A stretch of 64,000 bases of DNA from Hemibagrus wyckioides. Taxonomy: Eukaryota; Chordata; Actinopteri; Siluriformes; Bagridae. The notes beneath the pieces were generated by a model. That model made no database searches. It saw only the letters and a list, made by a program, of their open reading frames with translations, and was not told where the DNA came from. Position numbers and translations under genes: made by a program. Of the stretch, positions 50,581 through 61,599 are shown one piece after another; positions within the stretch are counted from its first letter, which is position 1, and every line of letters begins with the position of its first letter. The stretch spans positions 30,364,352 to 30,428,351 of the forward strand of contig NC_080720.1 in assembly GCF_019097595.1 (NCBI RefSeq), written 5' to 3'.

Positions 50581-50739
50581 GGTGTAGTATGGAATAGTGT
50601 AGTATGGTATTTTGACATAGTATTCTAGTATATTTCTGAAATATTTATTAATAGTTAAATGTCAGTGTATATTTCTTTTAGTGATAAATTGATCTTAATT
50701 AATTTTATTTCGGCTTTGTGTATATTTTTGATTGGAGGA

Positions 50740-50925
50740 CTGCAGTAATGCTGATGAAGAAACCCCCTGCTGTAACACAAAAATTCCCTTATGGGATCAA
50801 TAAAGTCCAAACGTCCATCTATCCATCCTCAGTAGTATCTGTCTATCCATCCTCACTGGTATCTGTCTGTCTATCTGTCTATCCATCTATACTCACTAGT
50901 ATATTTTTATCTTATTTTTATTAGA
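50740..50925 (+). repeat. possible LINE 3' tail with ATCC/TATC repeats
   Basis: CCCTTATGGGATCAATAAAG followed by degenerate CATCTATC-type repeats. This resembles the 3' end of fish non-LTR elements. Confidence 0.4.
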
Positions 50926-51253
50926 TTATAAGATTTATTAAATTATTAAAGTAGTAGATTTAAATGTTCTTGGAAATAAATAAACATACAACACAAAGTT
51001 GATTTTGAAAATTTAATAAAAATACAAATGACAATCAGGTCAAATATTATTTACAATAATGTCAGTGTAAGTGATTATTATTTACAATAATGTCAGTGTA
51101 AGTGATTATTATTTAAATAATGTTAGTGAATAATGTAGTGAATTAGAATAAAGGTTTAATATTAAAAATAAGAATAAGAAGAATAAGAATAAAAATAGAA
51201 TAAAAAAATAACAATAATAATAATAAAAAGAAGAAGAAGAATGATGGGGTTTA

Positions 51254-52052
51254 TTAATATTTCCGCTTATTCTTCTTCTTCTTCTTTCTCTTCTTCTTTC
51301 CATCTGTAAAAGTCCTCTTCAGGATTTCCTGAAAGAGAAATGCAGGAGTCAGAAATTAATTTTATTTCCTGTGTACACTGTGATGTGATGTAATGATCCA
51401 TTTAGATATGAATCAATATCAGAAATTTTAAGTAAAGATCCTCACCGGCTTGACACCTGCTTCTCTTGCCCGCAGTAAGGCGTCTATTTTATCCACCTAC
51501 AAACGTACAGACACACACACATGAGGACTGAGGGAGTAGTGGGTGGGGCTTTGTTTCCAAATGACCAAAGTTAATACATCATCTCAAAGATATTTATGAA
51601 TCTGATATGAAACACTTGCTATGTTGCTTGAATGTATATTTCTTGACTGCGTGTGTGGTGTGTGTGTGTGCACGCTTACCTTGGCTTGCAAGTGCTCGGG
51701 ATCACCAATCATGTTCATAATCTCGAAATTGTTTTCTCCTTGAACAAGCATCCAAGTGATTTGTTTTGCATCAATCAGGTGGATTTCTGCTACCAGTGGA
51801 AGCAAGTGATCATCTGCAAATAGAGAGAGAAAGTGTGTGAGGTGTGTGAGAGAGCAAGAGAGAGCAGAAACGGAGGCATTTGATCAGGTAGCATGGGTGG
51901 TGGGGCTCAGACTCAGACTTTCTATGCACTGATATCAAGTACTTAAAACAAATGCAGTTGAAAGCAGGAGTTTGTAGATGTTTTCAGTCGACATGTGATG
52001 ATAAAAGTGGAATAAAATGCTAAGCTGGAGAGCAGGAGTGTATACGAGCCGG

Positions 52053-52090
<38 letters not shown>

Positions 52091-54299
52091 CACAGGCCAT
52101 TGTGATCTGGTCATCTAAATCTGCTGACTCTAGCATGTAGATCGTCAGCCTCTTCTGGGGTGGTGGAAATTTAGGTACATCCTGGGAACACAGGATATTA
52201 TTATTATTATTATTATTACTACACAATATAATAATCACACAATTAGATTAGTACCATAATCTATCATACACTATCTTTAGCATGTAATATTAAGCATGCA
52301 GAATATTGGTATTTTTGTGTGTGTGCTTTTTGTTGTGTTTCGGACCTGAAGTGGAGCCAGAACTCTGATTTCTGAGACAGCTGTCTCCACGGCTTCCAGA
52401 GTTTCCTCTGGGGCAGCTGTCTCAGTAGCTTCTACCCTGTCATCTGAGGCCGTTGTCTCCACTGCTTTCACGTGTCCCTCTGAGACCGGTGTCTCCACTG
52501 CTTCCATAGTTTCCACTGAGGAAGCTGTCTCCACAGCCTCCACAGTTCCCTCTGAGGAAGCTGTCTTCACAGCTTCCTCAGAGTCCTCTGGGCCAGCTGT
52601 TTCAACAGCTTCCACGTTATCTACTGGGGCAGGGGACTCGGCGGGATGGACATTCTGTGAGGCAGCAGTGTTGACAACGTCCTCTGAGGTAGATGCCTCG
52701 GCAGTTTGGAGAGTGTCCTTTGTGCAAGGTGTCTCAGCCGGGGTGCTCCTGTTGAACCAGCGAGGCAGCACTGGTTGGCGCAGGTTTGGTGGTACGTTGT
52801 GCGGTGTTGGTGGGACTCTCTGCAGGAACTTTCTATGGCTGGTGAGGTCAACCTTCTTGATAAATTTCATATTGCCCTGGTGTTGGGAACTGGGGCATGC
52901 CTCCATCTTGGGCTCCTCAGCCTTAAGTGCCTCCACCTTGGGCTCCTCGGCCCTGCGCACCTCCACCTTGGGCTCCTCGGCCCTGCGCACCTCCACCTTG
53001 GGCTCCTCAGCCGTGTGCCCCTCTACCTTGGGCTCCTCAAACCTGCGTGCCTCCACCTTGGCCTCCTCGGCCTTGCGCACCTCCACCTTGGCCTCCTCGG
53101 CCTTGCGCACCTCCACCTTGGGCTCCTCGGCCCTGCACGCCTCCACCTTGGGCTCCTCGGCCCTGCGTGCCTCCACCTTGGTCTCCTTGGCCTTACGTGC
53201 CTCCAGCTTGGGCTTCTCGGCCCTGTGCTCCTCCACCTTGCGCTCCTCCCAAGACCTGAAGTACTCGATGGTGCTGTAACACAACAGAGAAGCTGCACTT
53301 AGAGTCTAAACCCTGCTGTTTAGTTCTCAGCAGCAAAATTACCATCTAATGTTGACTGAAACACCCTCATAAGACCGAACATAACTCTGTTTCGACAATA
53401 TAAAGAGTTCAATAAATCTTACATGCAATTAGTTTAAACGGAATGTAAAAAAATCCTGACATTTGAACCCTGGCTGGTAAAAAGACACTAATTGACACGT
53501 GACTTACACTTGGCGGTCGTTCAGGAGTTTCCCGTTCAGCCGTTCGATGGCCAGCGCCGCCGCCTCCGCTGACTCGTACTGAACGTACCCGTAACGTTTT
53601 GATTCCACAACCTTCAGGAGAAACACAGTGTGTCAACACACAACAACACACTAATCACACAACACAGATATTCAGCTATTCATATATATATTCATATATA
53701 ACAGCTCAAAGCTCGAACCTTGCACGACACGATCCTCCCAAACACAGAGAAAGTGTCGAAGAGGGAGGTGCAGTCAATGGACCAATCAAGGTTCTTAATG
53801 AAAATGTTTCCTCCCTTGATGGGCTTGGCGGTGGGTTCCCAGTGAGACCACATGACGCGCATGGGTCTCCCCAGGAGCAGTTCAAAATTGAACATGTTGA
53901 TGGCTCTCTCAGCTGAGGGAACAGAAATAAGCCATTCATTTTTAATTAAAGTCTATTATAGTCTATATATAACTCATCAAAATATCTTTTCATATCTTTT
54001 TAGTACCATTTAAAACATGACCATATCCATATAGTAAAACTAGAAAATACTACAGAAGTTACACATGTAGCCTTAAATCTGCTGCAAAAACAGGTAAGAA
54101 ACAGTGTAGAAAAAAAGAAAAGGTTTGTTTTACCGTCATCTCGATAGCGAAAGTTGACGTACGCATATCCGAGAGGAGAGCCGGTCTTCCTGTCCCTGCA
54201 AATGTGGACAGACTGGACATGTCCTGCAGGTCTGAATCTACTCGAAAGTATCACCTCAGATACTTCAGGGTGAAGATCTTTAACAAACAGTGCAGCCAT
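51254..54299 (-). CDS. divergent poly(A)-binding-protein-like protein: RRM1-RRM2-tandem repeats-MLLE, 8 exons
   Basis: Exons on the minus strand: 54134-54299 (ATG 54299), 53719-53912, 53508-53611, 52346-53273, 52094-52181, 51680-51813, 51446-51496, 51254-51328 (TAA). All phases fit, giving 579 residues. RRM1 (~1-75): RNP2 LFVKDL, RNP1 PLGYAYVNF. RRM2 (~87-160): RNP2 IFIKNL, RNP1 RYGYVQY. Both align with PABPC, as does the linker GRPMRVMWS. Exon 4 (310 codons) replaces RRM3/4. It has about twelve copies of a 10-residue KVEARRAEEP-type repeat, a Pro/Asn-rich stretch, then about seven copies of a 12-residue AVETASSEGTVE-type acidic repeat. Exons 5-7 encode an MLLE-like domain (KRLTIYMLESADLDDQITMA, AKQITWMLVQGEN, then an EHLQAKVDKIDALL helix). 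The tail is KKKRKKKKKNKRKY. It presumably binds RNA in the cytoplasm. I know no close named family member; PABPC1-like/ePAB relatives are the nearest. Confidence 0.85.
52400..52640 (-). repeat. 36-bp coding minisatellite (12-residue acidic repeat)
   Basis: Within exon 4 of the PABP-like gene, units of the type AVETASSEGTVE repeat about seven times in frame (from AVETAGPEDSEE to AVETAVSEIR). The V-E-T core is conserved and the last four residues vary. Confidence 0.85.
52905..53250 (-). repeat. 30-bp coding minisatellite (10-residue charged repeat)
   Basis: Within exon 4 of the PABP-like gene, a 30-bp unit encoding KVEARRAEEP-type decapeptides repeats about twelve times. On the plus strand it looks like a Pro/Ala- or Leu-rich open frame (52668-53302), which is an antisense artefact. 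Confidence 0.9.
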
Positions 54300-54304
54300 T
54301 GTAT

Positions 54305-54480
54305 AATAGAGTTAAAACTCTGTTAAATTGCTGCTAAACGGTGTAAAATAACTGCTAAACGCTGTAAAATACTGTTAAACGTTGATAAAATGCTGCTAAA
54401 CGGTGTTAAATTGCTGCTAAACGCTGTAAAATGCTCCTAAATGATGTAAAGTCGCTGTAAAACGCTGTAAATCTCTGCTA
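54305..54480. repeat. ~20-bp minisatellite just upstream of the PABP-like ATG
   Basis: About nine degenerate units of the type GCTGCTAAACGGTGTAAAAT, beginning within 10 bp of the start codon. It occupies the presumed 5' UTR/proximal promoter. Confidence 0.85.
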
Positions 54481-54591
54481 CACAAGGGGCACTGTTTCTC
54501 TGTCGATAGCTAAAGGTGGTCTGAGGATGGTTGCTATGTACATCGTCAGGTGATGCTCAGAACAGAATTCGGAATTCGGCGCTTTTTTTTG

Positions 54592-54653
54592 TGATGTCAT
54601 GAGGTCATGTGACCTGACACATGGTCAGTTGGTCACATGACCTCATGACATCA
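54592..54653. promoter_or_regulatory. 23-bp perfect inverted repeat with paired TCATGTGA boxes
   Basis: Arms 54592-54614 and 54631-54653 are exactly complementary, with a 16-bp spacer. Each arm contains GTCATGTGAC, an E-box/M-box of the kind bound by MITF/TFE/USF factors, and ATGTCATGAGG. It lies about 300 bp upstream of the PABP-like start. A regulatory role is inferred. Confidence 0.6.
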
Positions 54654-55037
54654 TGTAGAACATTAAGCAGTTAATTTACAAACCCCAATAATGAATCCAA
54701 TTCAAAATGGCTTTTAATATTAATATAGAAACACTGTATAGGCCTGTACAGGAAAGAGGCTGAGCTGCAATTAATCCCCAAAAAACATTCACTGACTATA
54801 TTTTCAATGCATAGATATTAACCTAACGTAAACACTACTCCTTGAAGCTGCATTTAAACTGCATTTTGGAAGGTCAAACTCGCGGGCACCATTGAAGGCC
54901 ACTATATGGAGAAAAATCCTTAAATGTTTTCCACCAAAAACATCATTTCTTTACAAATGAAGAAAGAAAGACATGAACATCTTGGATGACCAGGGGGTGA
55001 AGAAATTATCTGTAGATTTTTGTTCTGGAGGTGAACT

Positions 55038-55201
55038 TCTCCATTAAAGGATCTGCTGCTAACATCTTGGTGCCAGATACCACAGCACACCTTCAGGGAT
55101 CTAGTAGAGTCCATGCCTCGACAGGTCAGGGCTGTTTTGGCAGCAAAAGGATGACCAAAACAATATTAGGCAGGTGGTCATAATGTTATGGCTAATTGGT
55201 G
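55038..55201 (+). mobile_element. family A Tc1 fragment
   Basis: Contains AGGGCTGTTTTGGCAGCAAA and the right end GTGGTCATAATGTTATGGCT. The left end is missing. Confidence 0.75.
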
Positions 55202-56077
55202 TCAAATTTGTTACTAATTAATGAACATCTTTTTTTGTTGTTGTTGTTGAGTTGCATCCAATATTGTGGAACATCACTGAAGCAATTTATCCACATTATT
55301 CCAGTTATAAAGGATCATGATCTCACCAACCTCTTGATTTTTTGCTCTTTTAAAGTTTTAGACCAAAATGTAACGTATCCTGTTACAGAAAAAACACAAA
55401 CAAACCTTATTAGAAAAGCACTAAAACTGGAGACTCCTTCCAAATATATTACACATTTCCTCATGAAAAGCTTCAACAGATCACCAGCCACACCCTTTTT
55501 TTAATGAATGAATCTGACCAATCAGAATCAAGTATTTAAAACCAAAACAGTGTAGTATGTTTTATCCTCCCCACATTACTATAGGATTCTGTAGCGCTGG
55601 AACAAAGCTGCACTGCACAGTTTACACAGACGGAAGGTTTCCAAAACACCGGATTCGACCGAGGAGCACGTGAAGAAATTTTAAGATAATCTACGAGTGT
55701 GATGAGATAAACATTATACTGGTTATTTTCTAGGTTTATAATGTAACTATAATACAGAAAGGGCTAGAAGTCTGTGTAGCATTATGGGGTATCTGCACCT
55801 TTGGATTGGGTCTAATAAAATACGCATCACACACACACACACACACTCATGGAACAGTCGATCATTTTATACCTATAAACTAAGTGTATCTAATAATCCA
55901 GCAGTTTAGTTTATAACAAAACAAACAGGAAAACTTTGTGCTTCAGCTTCGACTTCCTTTATTGTCAATCACATGAACATTTTGTGATTGACAAAGTGAG
56001 AAATGGCAGCAGCTTTCTGCTGAGGTCTTCACACACTTTAAGGCTTTTCACACCAGAATCACTAAATATTTCCGTTT

Positions 56078-56227
56078 AAACTCTCTTTCTCCCTCTCTAT
56101 TTCTCTTTCTCTCTCTCTTTCTTTTTGTCTCCCTCTCGTTCTCTCATCTCTCTCTCTGTCTTTCTTTCTCCGTCTCTCTGTCTCTCTCTCTTTATTTTTC
56201 TGTCACTCTCTATCGCTGTATCTCCAT

Positions 56228-56263
<36 letters not shown>

Positions 56264-56509
56264 TTCTCTGTCTCTATGTTACCATCTCTCTCTCTTTATC
56301 TATCTTTCCCTCTCTCTCTCTCTCTTTCTCGTTCTCTCTCTTTATCTATCTTTCTCTCTCTCTGTTACCATCTCTCTCTTTATCTATCTTTCCCTCTCTC
56401 TCTCTGTCTCTCTCTCTCTCTCAATCTATCTCCCCCCACCCCTCTCTCTCTCGTTCTCTCTCTTTATCTATCTTTCTCTCTCTGTCTCTCTCTCTCTCGT
56501 CTCTCTCTC

Positions 56510-56540
<31 letters not shown>
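56078..56540. repeat. ~460-bp (TC)n-rich polypyrimidine tract
   Basis: Almost only C and T, mostly CTCTCT with TATCTATC and TTTC variants. It gives false Ser/Leu reading frames and could form triplex (H-) DNA. Confidence 0.93.
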
Positions 56541-56543
<3 letters not shown>

Positions 56544-56799
56544 TGAGGACACCAGAAGAAGAAGAAGAAGCTGCAGGAACAAATAAAGTGACATTGTCCC
56601 CTATTGAGGTCTGACCATTAGAAAATCACACCAGAATCACTAAATATTTCAGTTGAAACTTTCTGTTTAATGTTTCAGGTTAAAGTTGGACTCTCTGCAC
56701 CTTTCATACGGAACAACACGTTAAGGTAGGTGTGTATTAGAGGTGTTTATTAATGTGGTCACCTGTACACTGTTTAAAAGCACATACCAGCAACACACA

Positions 56800-56802
<3 letters not shown>

Positions 56803-56830
<28 letters not shown>

Positions 56831-56832
56831 CA
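56803..56832. repeat. (CA)n microsatellite
   Basis: About 15 CA units. The region 56600-57430 around it shows no gene. Confidence 0.85.
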
Positions 56833-57430
56833 ATGTTTAGTAAAGGAGGCTTTACTTCTTCCTGAATCGTCACTTTAAAGATATTTTGCTGTAACAAATC
56901 CATAAATGCGAGTAAAAAAAATGAATTATAATCTTCCTCATCCCTGTCTCTTAATTATCTACAGTATTTTGTGTTATTTCTTATTACTGATTTATTTATT
57001 GCACTCAATTTTTAGAAGCTTCAAAGCTTTTATACCACATCTTGCTGCTTTTTAAGGCATATTGTCCTTATTTCATCTCAAAGTGTTTCCTCTATTCACA
57101 TTTTAAAAACCCGTATTATAATATCCTTCAGTTCCACTCAGAAAATAATTGCTGAGTTCGATTCCGTGTATAATGACCAGCCATCGGGCAGTGATTATAT
57201 ATTTATAAAAAAGCTGTACTTTTGTATAAAAAGCATCCACTGTGTGTAGATACCAGCTAGAAAACGTCCATTTTCATTATTATATGTATGTTATATTTAT
57301 AATGTATATTTTTAGCCTTTATATATTTTTATTTTACTCCTGCTTGGTCAAATCGTGGTCGTCATGGTTATGTTCAGAATTGTCCACTAGAGGGCAGCAG
57401 AGATTTTGCCCCCCCACACACACATCTATA

Positions 57431-57605
57431 CACAGGCGTATCTGAATAAATTAGAATATCATCAAAAAGTTGATTTATTTCAGTAAACCAATTCAACAAG
57501 TGAAACTCTATATTATATAGATTCATTACACACAGAATGATATATTTTTGATATATTTTAAGTGTTTATTTTTTTATTTTTATTTTGATGATTATGGCTT
57601 GTATG
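57431..57605. mobile_element. terminal fragment of a family D-like Tc1 element
   Basis: Starts CACAGGCGTATCTGAATAAA after TA. It shares the TATTATATAGATTCATTACA motif with 37260-37290. It ends where the inverted-repeat unit begins. Confidence 0.6.
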
Positions 57606-57614
57606 GCGTCAAAT

Positions 57615-59706
57615 CCGCGCCATAAGTATCGTACTCATAAAAAAATATCGTACTCATAAAATAAAAAATCATACTCGTAAAAATAAATAAAACACGTGAA
57701 TCACAAGGATGCTAGTTTGTTCTTTCCAGCATGCTAGTGTTTGTTATTCCAAAAATCACGCGTAGAGTTTTATGCAGATTAGGGGGCGGGATAAAAGTCC
57801 CCATTGGTCCGCTGCTTCTCAACCTACTGCCCTTCTCTAGCCAATCAGTAAAGTGACATCACTGACGCGCGACTCTGCCGGTTAGTGTTTGAACCTGTCT
57901 TAAGCAAGTGAGAAGATTTAATTAATACATTTAAAGTTTCTTATGTGTGTGTCTATTGTAGTATCGTGTCAAACATCCTGTTATTATGCTAAAGAGTATT
58001 TTAATGAACTGGACAAGTGTATCAATGTACAATCATTAGCATCATAGCATAACGTTATTGTTGCTCAAACAGTAGAGATGTGTTCAGTTTCATCATGATG
58101 AAATGTATAGCTTTAAAGTAATGTAATTCACTTTGTGTTTACTCTTATCTCTGTATTAACTGTATCACCACGTCCACAGGCTCAGGTCAGTCAGATACAG
58201 GGTCAGATACAGGATCAGGTCAGTCAGATACAGGGTCAGATACAGGATCAGGTCAGTCAGATACAGGGTCAGATACAGGATCAGGTCAGTCAGATACAGG
58301 ATCAGGTCAGTCAGATACAGGGTCAGGGTCAGCAGGATCAGAGACAGACACATGCACTGATCAAGAAATGGCCAAGTCCATACTGGTGCCGTAATGAAGC
58401 ATAGATTCCCCATGCAATGTTTTCAAGGCTAGATATTCAGTTTTATATGAGTCTATGAAAGTCTGCTGCATTTCTCTTTATCACATTTTGTCTCTTTCCC
58501 TGAAATTTTCAGGAGGCAGACTGCCTGTGGAAAAAGAAGAATAAACACTGTTCCAGAAACCAGGAAAGATAACAAAAGCTTTAGTTTAAATGTTCAGGGC
58601 TGCCATTACAGTAGTGTTCTTGCTTATACAAGATGTACTTGTTTGATATATAAAATACAATTGTTCGGTTTTTTTTGTATAATAATTTTAAAGTATTTGA
58701 CTCTGCACTTCTGTTTCTGCCCATTGCAGTAGTTTTATTGCTGCAGTTTTTATAATTCTGTGTTGAGGGCTGTTACTGCTAGTTCTGTCCTATGTTGAAA
58801 AAAAGAAAGAAAGAAAATAAACTTTTATTAAAGCAGTGAGTGTTACTGTTTCATATTAAGCCCAGAGAGAGCTGTTTATTCATATTATAACAATGGCTCC
58901 TTGTCAAGCTCAAAATAAGTCTTTAAATTAGAAATTATTTCTAGACTCTTTATTTCTGACTGTGTGTTAGAGACAGATCAACATCATTATGGAGTTGTAT
59001 GCCACCACAAAAGCTGCAGAAGGATTAAGGGTTAAATGCATTGCAAAGTGATTCTATAAATGTAATTAAAACACATTTATTCCACAATTTGCTGCACATA
59101 GTTTAAAACTAATAAATACAGATCTCCTCCAAAGTCTCAGGATGGGGAGTTTGGGTCAGTATGTGTCCTAAACTGTGCCTGTGGTCACAGCATCCACTCA
59201 GTCTCTGTAAGCACAACCCCAGCACTCTGCTCCTCTAGGAAGAAAGCCCCATGTCCTCCACACCTTCACAAAACAACTGGAAAGTTTAAGAACCATTTTA
59301 GACATAATACAACTGATTCCTTGGACAATTAAGGCATCTAACTAACGTATATGTTGGGAAGATGAGCGATTACGCACTACTATATGTAATCGACTTAATT
59401 AAGACAAGTTCAAACACTAACCGGCAGAGTCGCGCGTCAGTGACGTCACTCTACTGATTGGCTAGAGAAAGGCAGTAGGTTGAGAAGCAGTGGACCAATG
59501 GGGACTTTTATCCCGCCCCCTAATCTGCATAAAACTCTACGCGTGCTTTTTGGAATAACAAACATTAGCATGCTGGAAAGCAAACTAGCATCCTTGTGAT
59601 TCACGTGTTTTATTTATTTTTACGTGTATTATGTATTTTTACGAGTACGATATTTTATTTAGGAGTACGATTTTTTTATTTTACGAGTAAGATACTTATG
59701 GCGCGG
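57615..59706. mobile_element. 2.1 kb unit with ~300-bp inverted terminal repeats, class unknown
   Basis: The left arm 57615-57903 and right arm 59399-59706 are inverted copies (ends CCGCGCCATAAGTATC / CTTATGGCGCGG) with small indels. The 1495-bp centre contains a possible exon with a 33-bp repeat and poly(A)-like signals at ~58547 and ~58817, but no recognised transposase. No clear target duplication was found at 57614/59707. It may be a non-autonomous DNA transposon or a foldback duplication. Confidence 0.65.
58178..58395 (+). other. possible exon with a 33-bp in-frame repeat, inside the inverted-repeat unit
   Basis: A polypyrimidine/AG acceptor (CCACGTCCACAG) precedes three 33-bp units plus shorter variants. 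One frame reads as VSQIQGQIQDQ repeats and another as SGQSDTGSDTG repeats ending ETDTCTDQEMAKSILVP and a stop. No homology was recognised. It may be non-coding. Confidence 0.35.
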
Positions 59707-60927
59707 TAGAACCGCTCTCGCGATACTTTAATGTCAAACACCTATCGGTCTGCACAGTGCCGCTTTAATTCGAACACAGCTACACACACACACACACACA
59801 CCACGTGACTAAAATACATTACAGCCCTGAGCACGACAGCAATAAAAAAAAACTGTCAGAAAACACAACAATCTTATTATTCAGATAATAACCTAACTTT
59901 TAGTTTTTAATGTTAACACAGTTGATAAAAGTCGGCTAACAAATGTATGTTGTGTCAGAAAGGAGGCCCACTGTCTGATTCTGAAAACCCCTGACATAAG
60001 GACCCTTTTGAATATTATTCCATACTCAATATGTACAAAAGCCTTCAATTAAATAAGCCTAAAGATAGATCTAAATAAAATAGAAACTGTTAAAGTGCTA
60101 TGACATTACAGTCTGAACATCATGACTTTCTATTATTCAACTAATGCAGAATTTAAGCTAAAATAAATACATGACTTAGGTGAACAATGGACCAGAACAG
60201 ACTCCATCATTCAGCTGTTCTGTCTATTGATAAAGGAATTCTCAGCACTAGAAATACTAGTATGGTAACTGACCGTTTTGCTCAAGTCGAGTCTCGGAGA
60301 TACTCTCTGATGATTCCACCCTCAAAGAAATAGGATAGAAAAGTCACCAAGAGCATGAAGTAGACAAGATACAAGCAGCAAGACAGATGAGAGAACAATA
60401 ATAAGTGTATATAGATTATTGTAAAATAATCTTAATAATAATAAAGGACCTACACGGCACTGCTTCACACACAAGCTGTAAAAGAGATAATATTGCATGG
60501 CATACCTGTGTGAGATTAATTTGTGTTTATTATTAAACAATATCGCCCTTGCAAAACGTGCTATTCTTGCTGACCCCCTCTCCCTAATTAACCCCTGATG
60601 TTTCGGGCTCAGCCCCTGATGTTTTCAAATCCTAGAAACGCCCCTGGTCTTGACATAATATCCTGATTATATCCATTTCATCCAGATCCAGGTTGTAAGT
60701 GTCACATACAGGGGTTAAAGGAGGATGTGAGTGCAGATATTTAGTTTAAACTAGCAACATCAACAGTTACAAGACAAAGAAAGAATGAACCAATACAAAG
60801 CAGGTGAACATGATCATGGGGAAAAGTAAAAACAAGTTTAAAAGGTGAGCAAGGCTGCCCTCTGGTGGACTGGGGAAGATTTTCCCTAGTGACCGGAACT
60901 CAGAAAGTTAACACTTATGCATACCAG

Positions 60928-61520
60928 TGTGTGAGAGTACACTGTTAACACACACGACCCAGACAGCCATACTGCATCCGCACATTATCTTACCTTCCTA
61001 CCTCAAACTGCCTCAAAGTTTTACACTGGTCCACTAATGTACAATTAATGTACAGATAATATTTCCATCTGCACTGAATGTAGTTTTGGTAATATAATGT
61101 TTGCACTGGTTCACTTTTTATACAATATTATACTGCACTATTACACAGTTAATATTTCCTCTTGCTTAAAATTCCTAGATTTTTCTTGATATTTATATGT
61201 TCATATTTTTATTGTAGTGCACCAGTACACCAAGCCAAATTCCGTGTACATGTAAAACCTGCAGTTTATAAAATACTATTACTGACCTGTAAAACACTAA
61301 ATGTTCTCACACCACAGTACCTGATCGAACTTTTAGTTGTTTATTATCTGCCATGCCTACTCCGATCAAAAGGTGCAGGTTATTTGTATAGTATAATATA
61401 GTGTAGTAAAATGTAATGTAGCATATGGTATGGTGCTACAGTATGTGGTATAGAAGTGTATTGTGGTGTTATATAGTATAGTGTGGTAAAGTATAGCTTA
61501 GAATATTATATCATAATATA
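60928..61520 (+). repeat. duplicated segment, copy 2
   Basis: Matches 49388-50105, with an upstream piece at 60851-60927 matching 47796-47874. It carries the same LINE fragment at 61162-61401. Confidence 0.85.
61162..61401 (+). pseudogene. LINE reverse-transcriptase C-terminal fragment (second copy)
   Basis: Translation equals that at 49619-49858 except for a few substitutions (LLVVYYLPCLLRSKG in place of LLVIYDPPRLLRSKG). Confidence 0.5.
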
Positions 61521-61532
61521 GTTATTATTACA

Positions 61533-61536
61533 TAGA

Positions 61537-61593
<57 letters not shown>
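61533..61593. repeat. (TTA)n microsatellite
   Basis: About 20 units. A second short (TTA)n lies at 62160-62196. Confidence 0.9.
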
Positions 61594-61599
61594 GGATGT

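Larger units (their letters stand above)
47456..51253. other. intergenic region between the GIMAP-like and PABP-like genes
   Basis: Contains the duplicated segment (47796-50105), LINE fragments, a degenerate TATAG-type minisatellite (49845-50100) and a SINE piece (50344-50580). No conserved gene was recognised. A possible 5' UTR of the GIMAP-like gene near 48.3 kb cannot be defined. Confidence 0.6.

Noticed and set aside
52668..53302. Three overlapping plus-strand frames opposite the PABP-like exon 4 (Leu-, Pro- or Ser/Thr-rich)
   Set aside because: Antisense shadows of the 30-bp coding repeat. The minus strand has the splice-consistent RRM/MLLE gene.
56125..56614. Ser/Leu-rich reading frames on the plus strand
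   Set aside because: Translation of the (TC)n tract in more than one frame.
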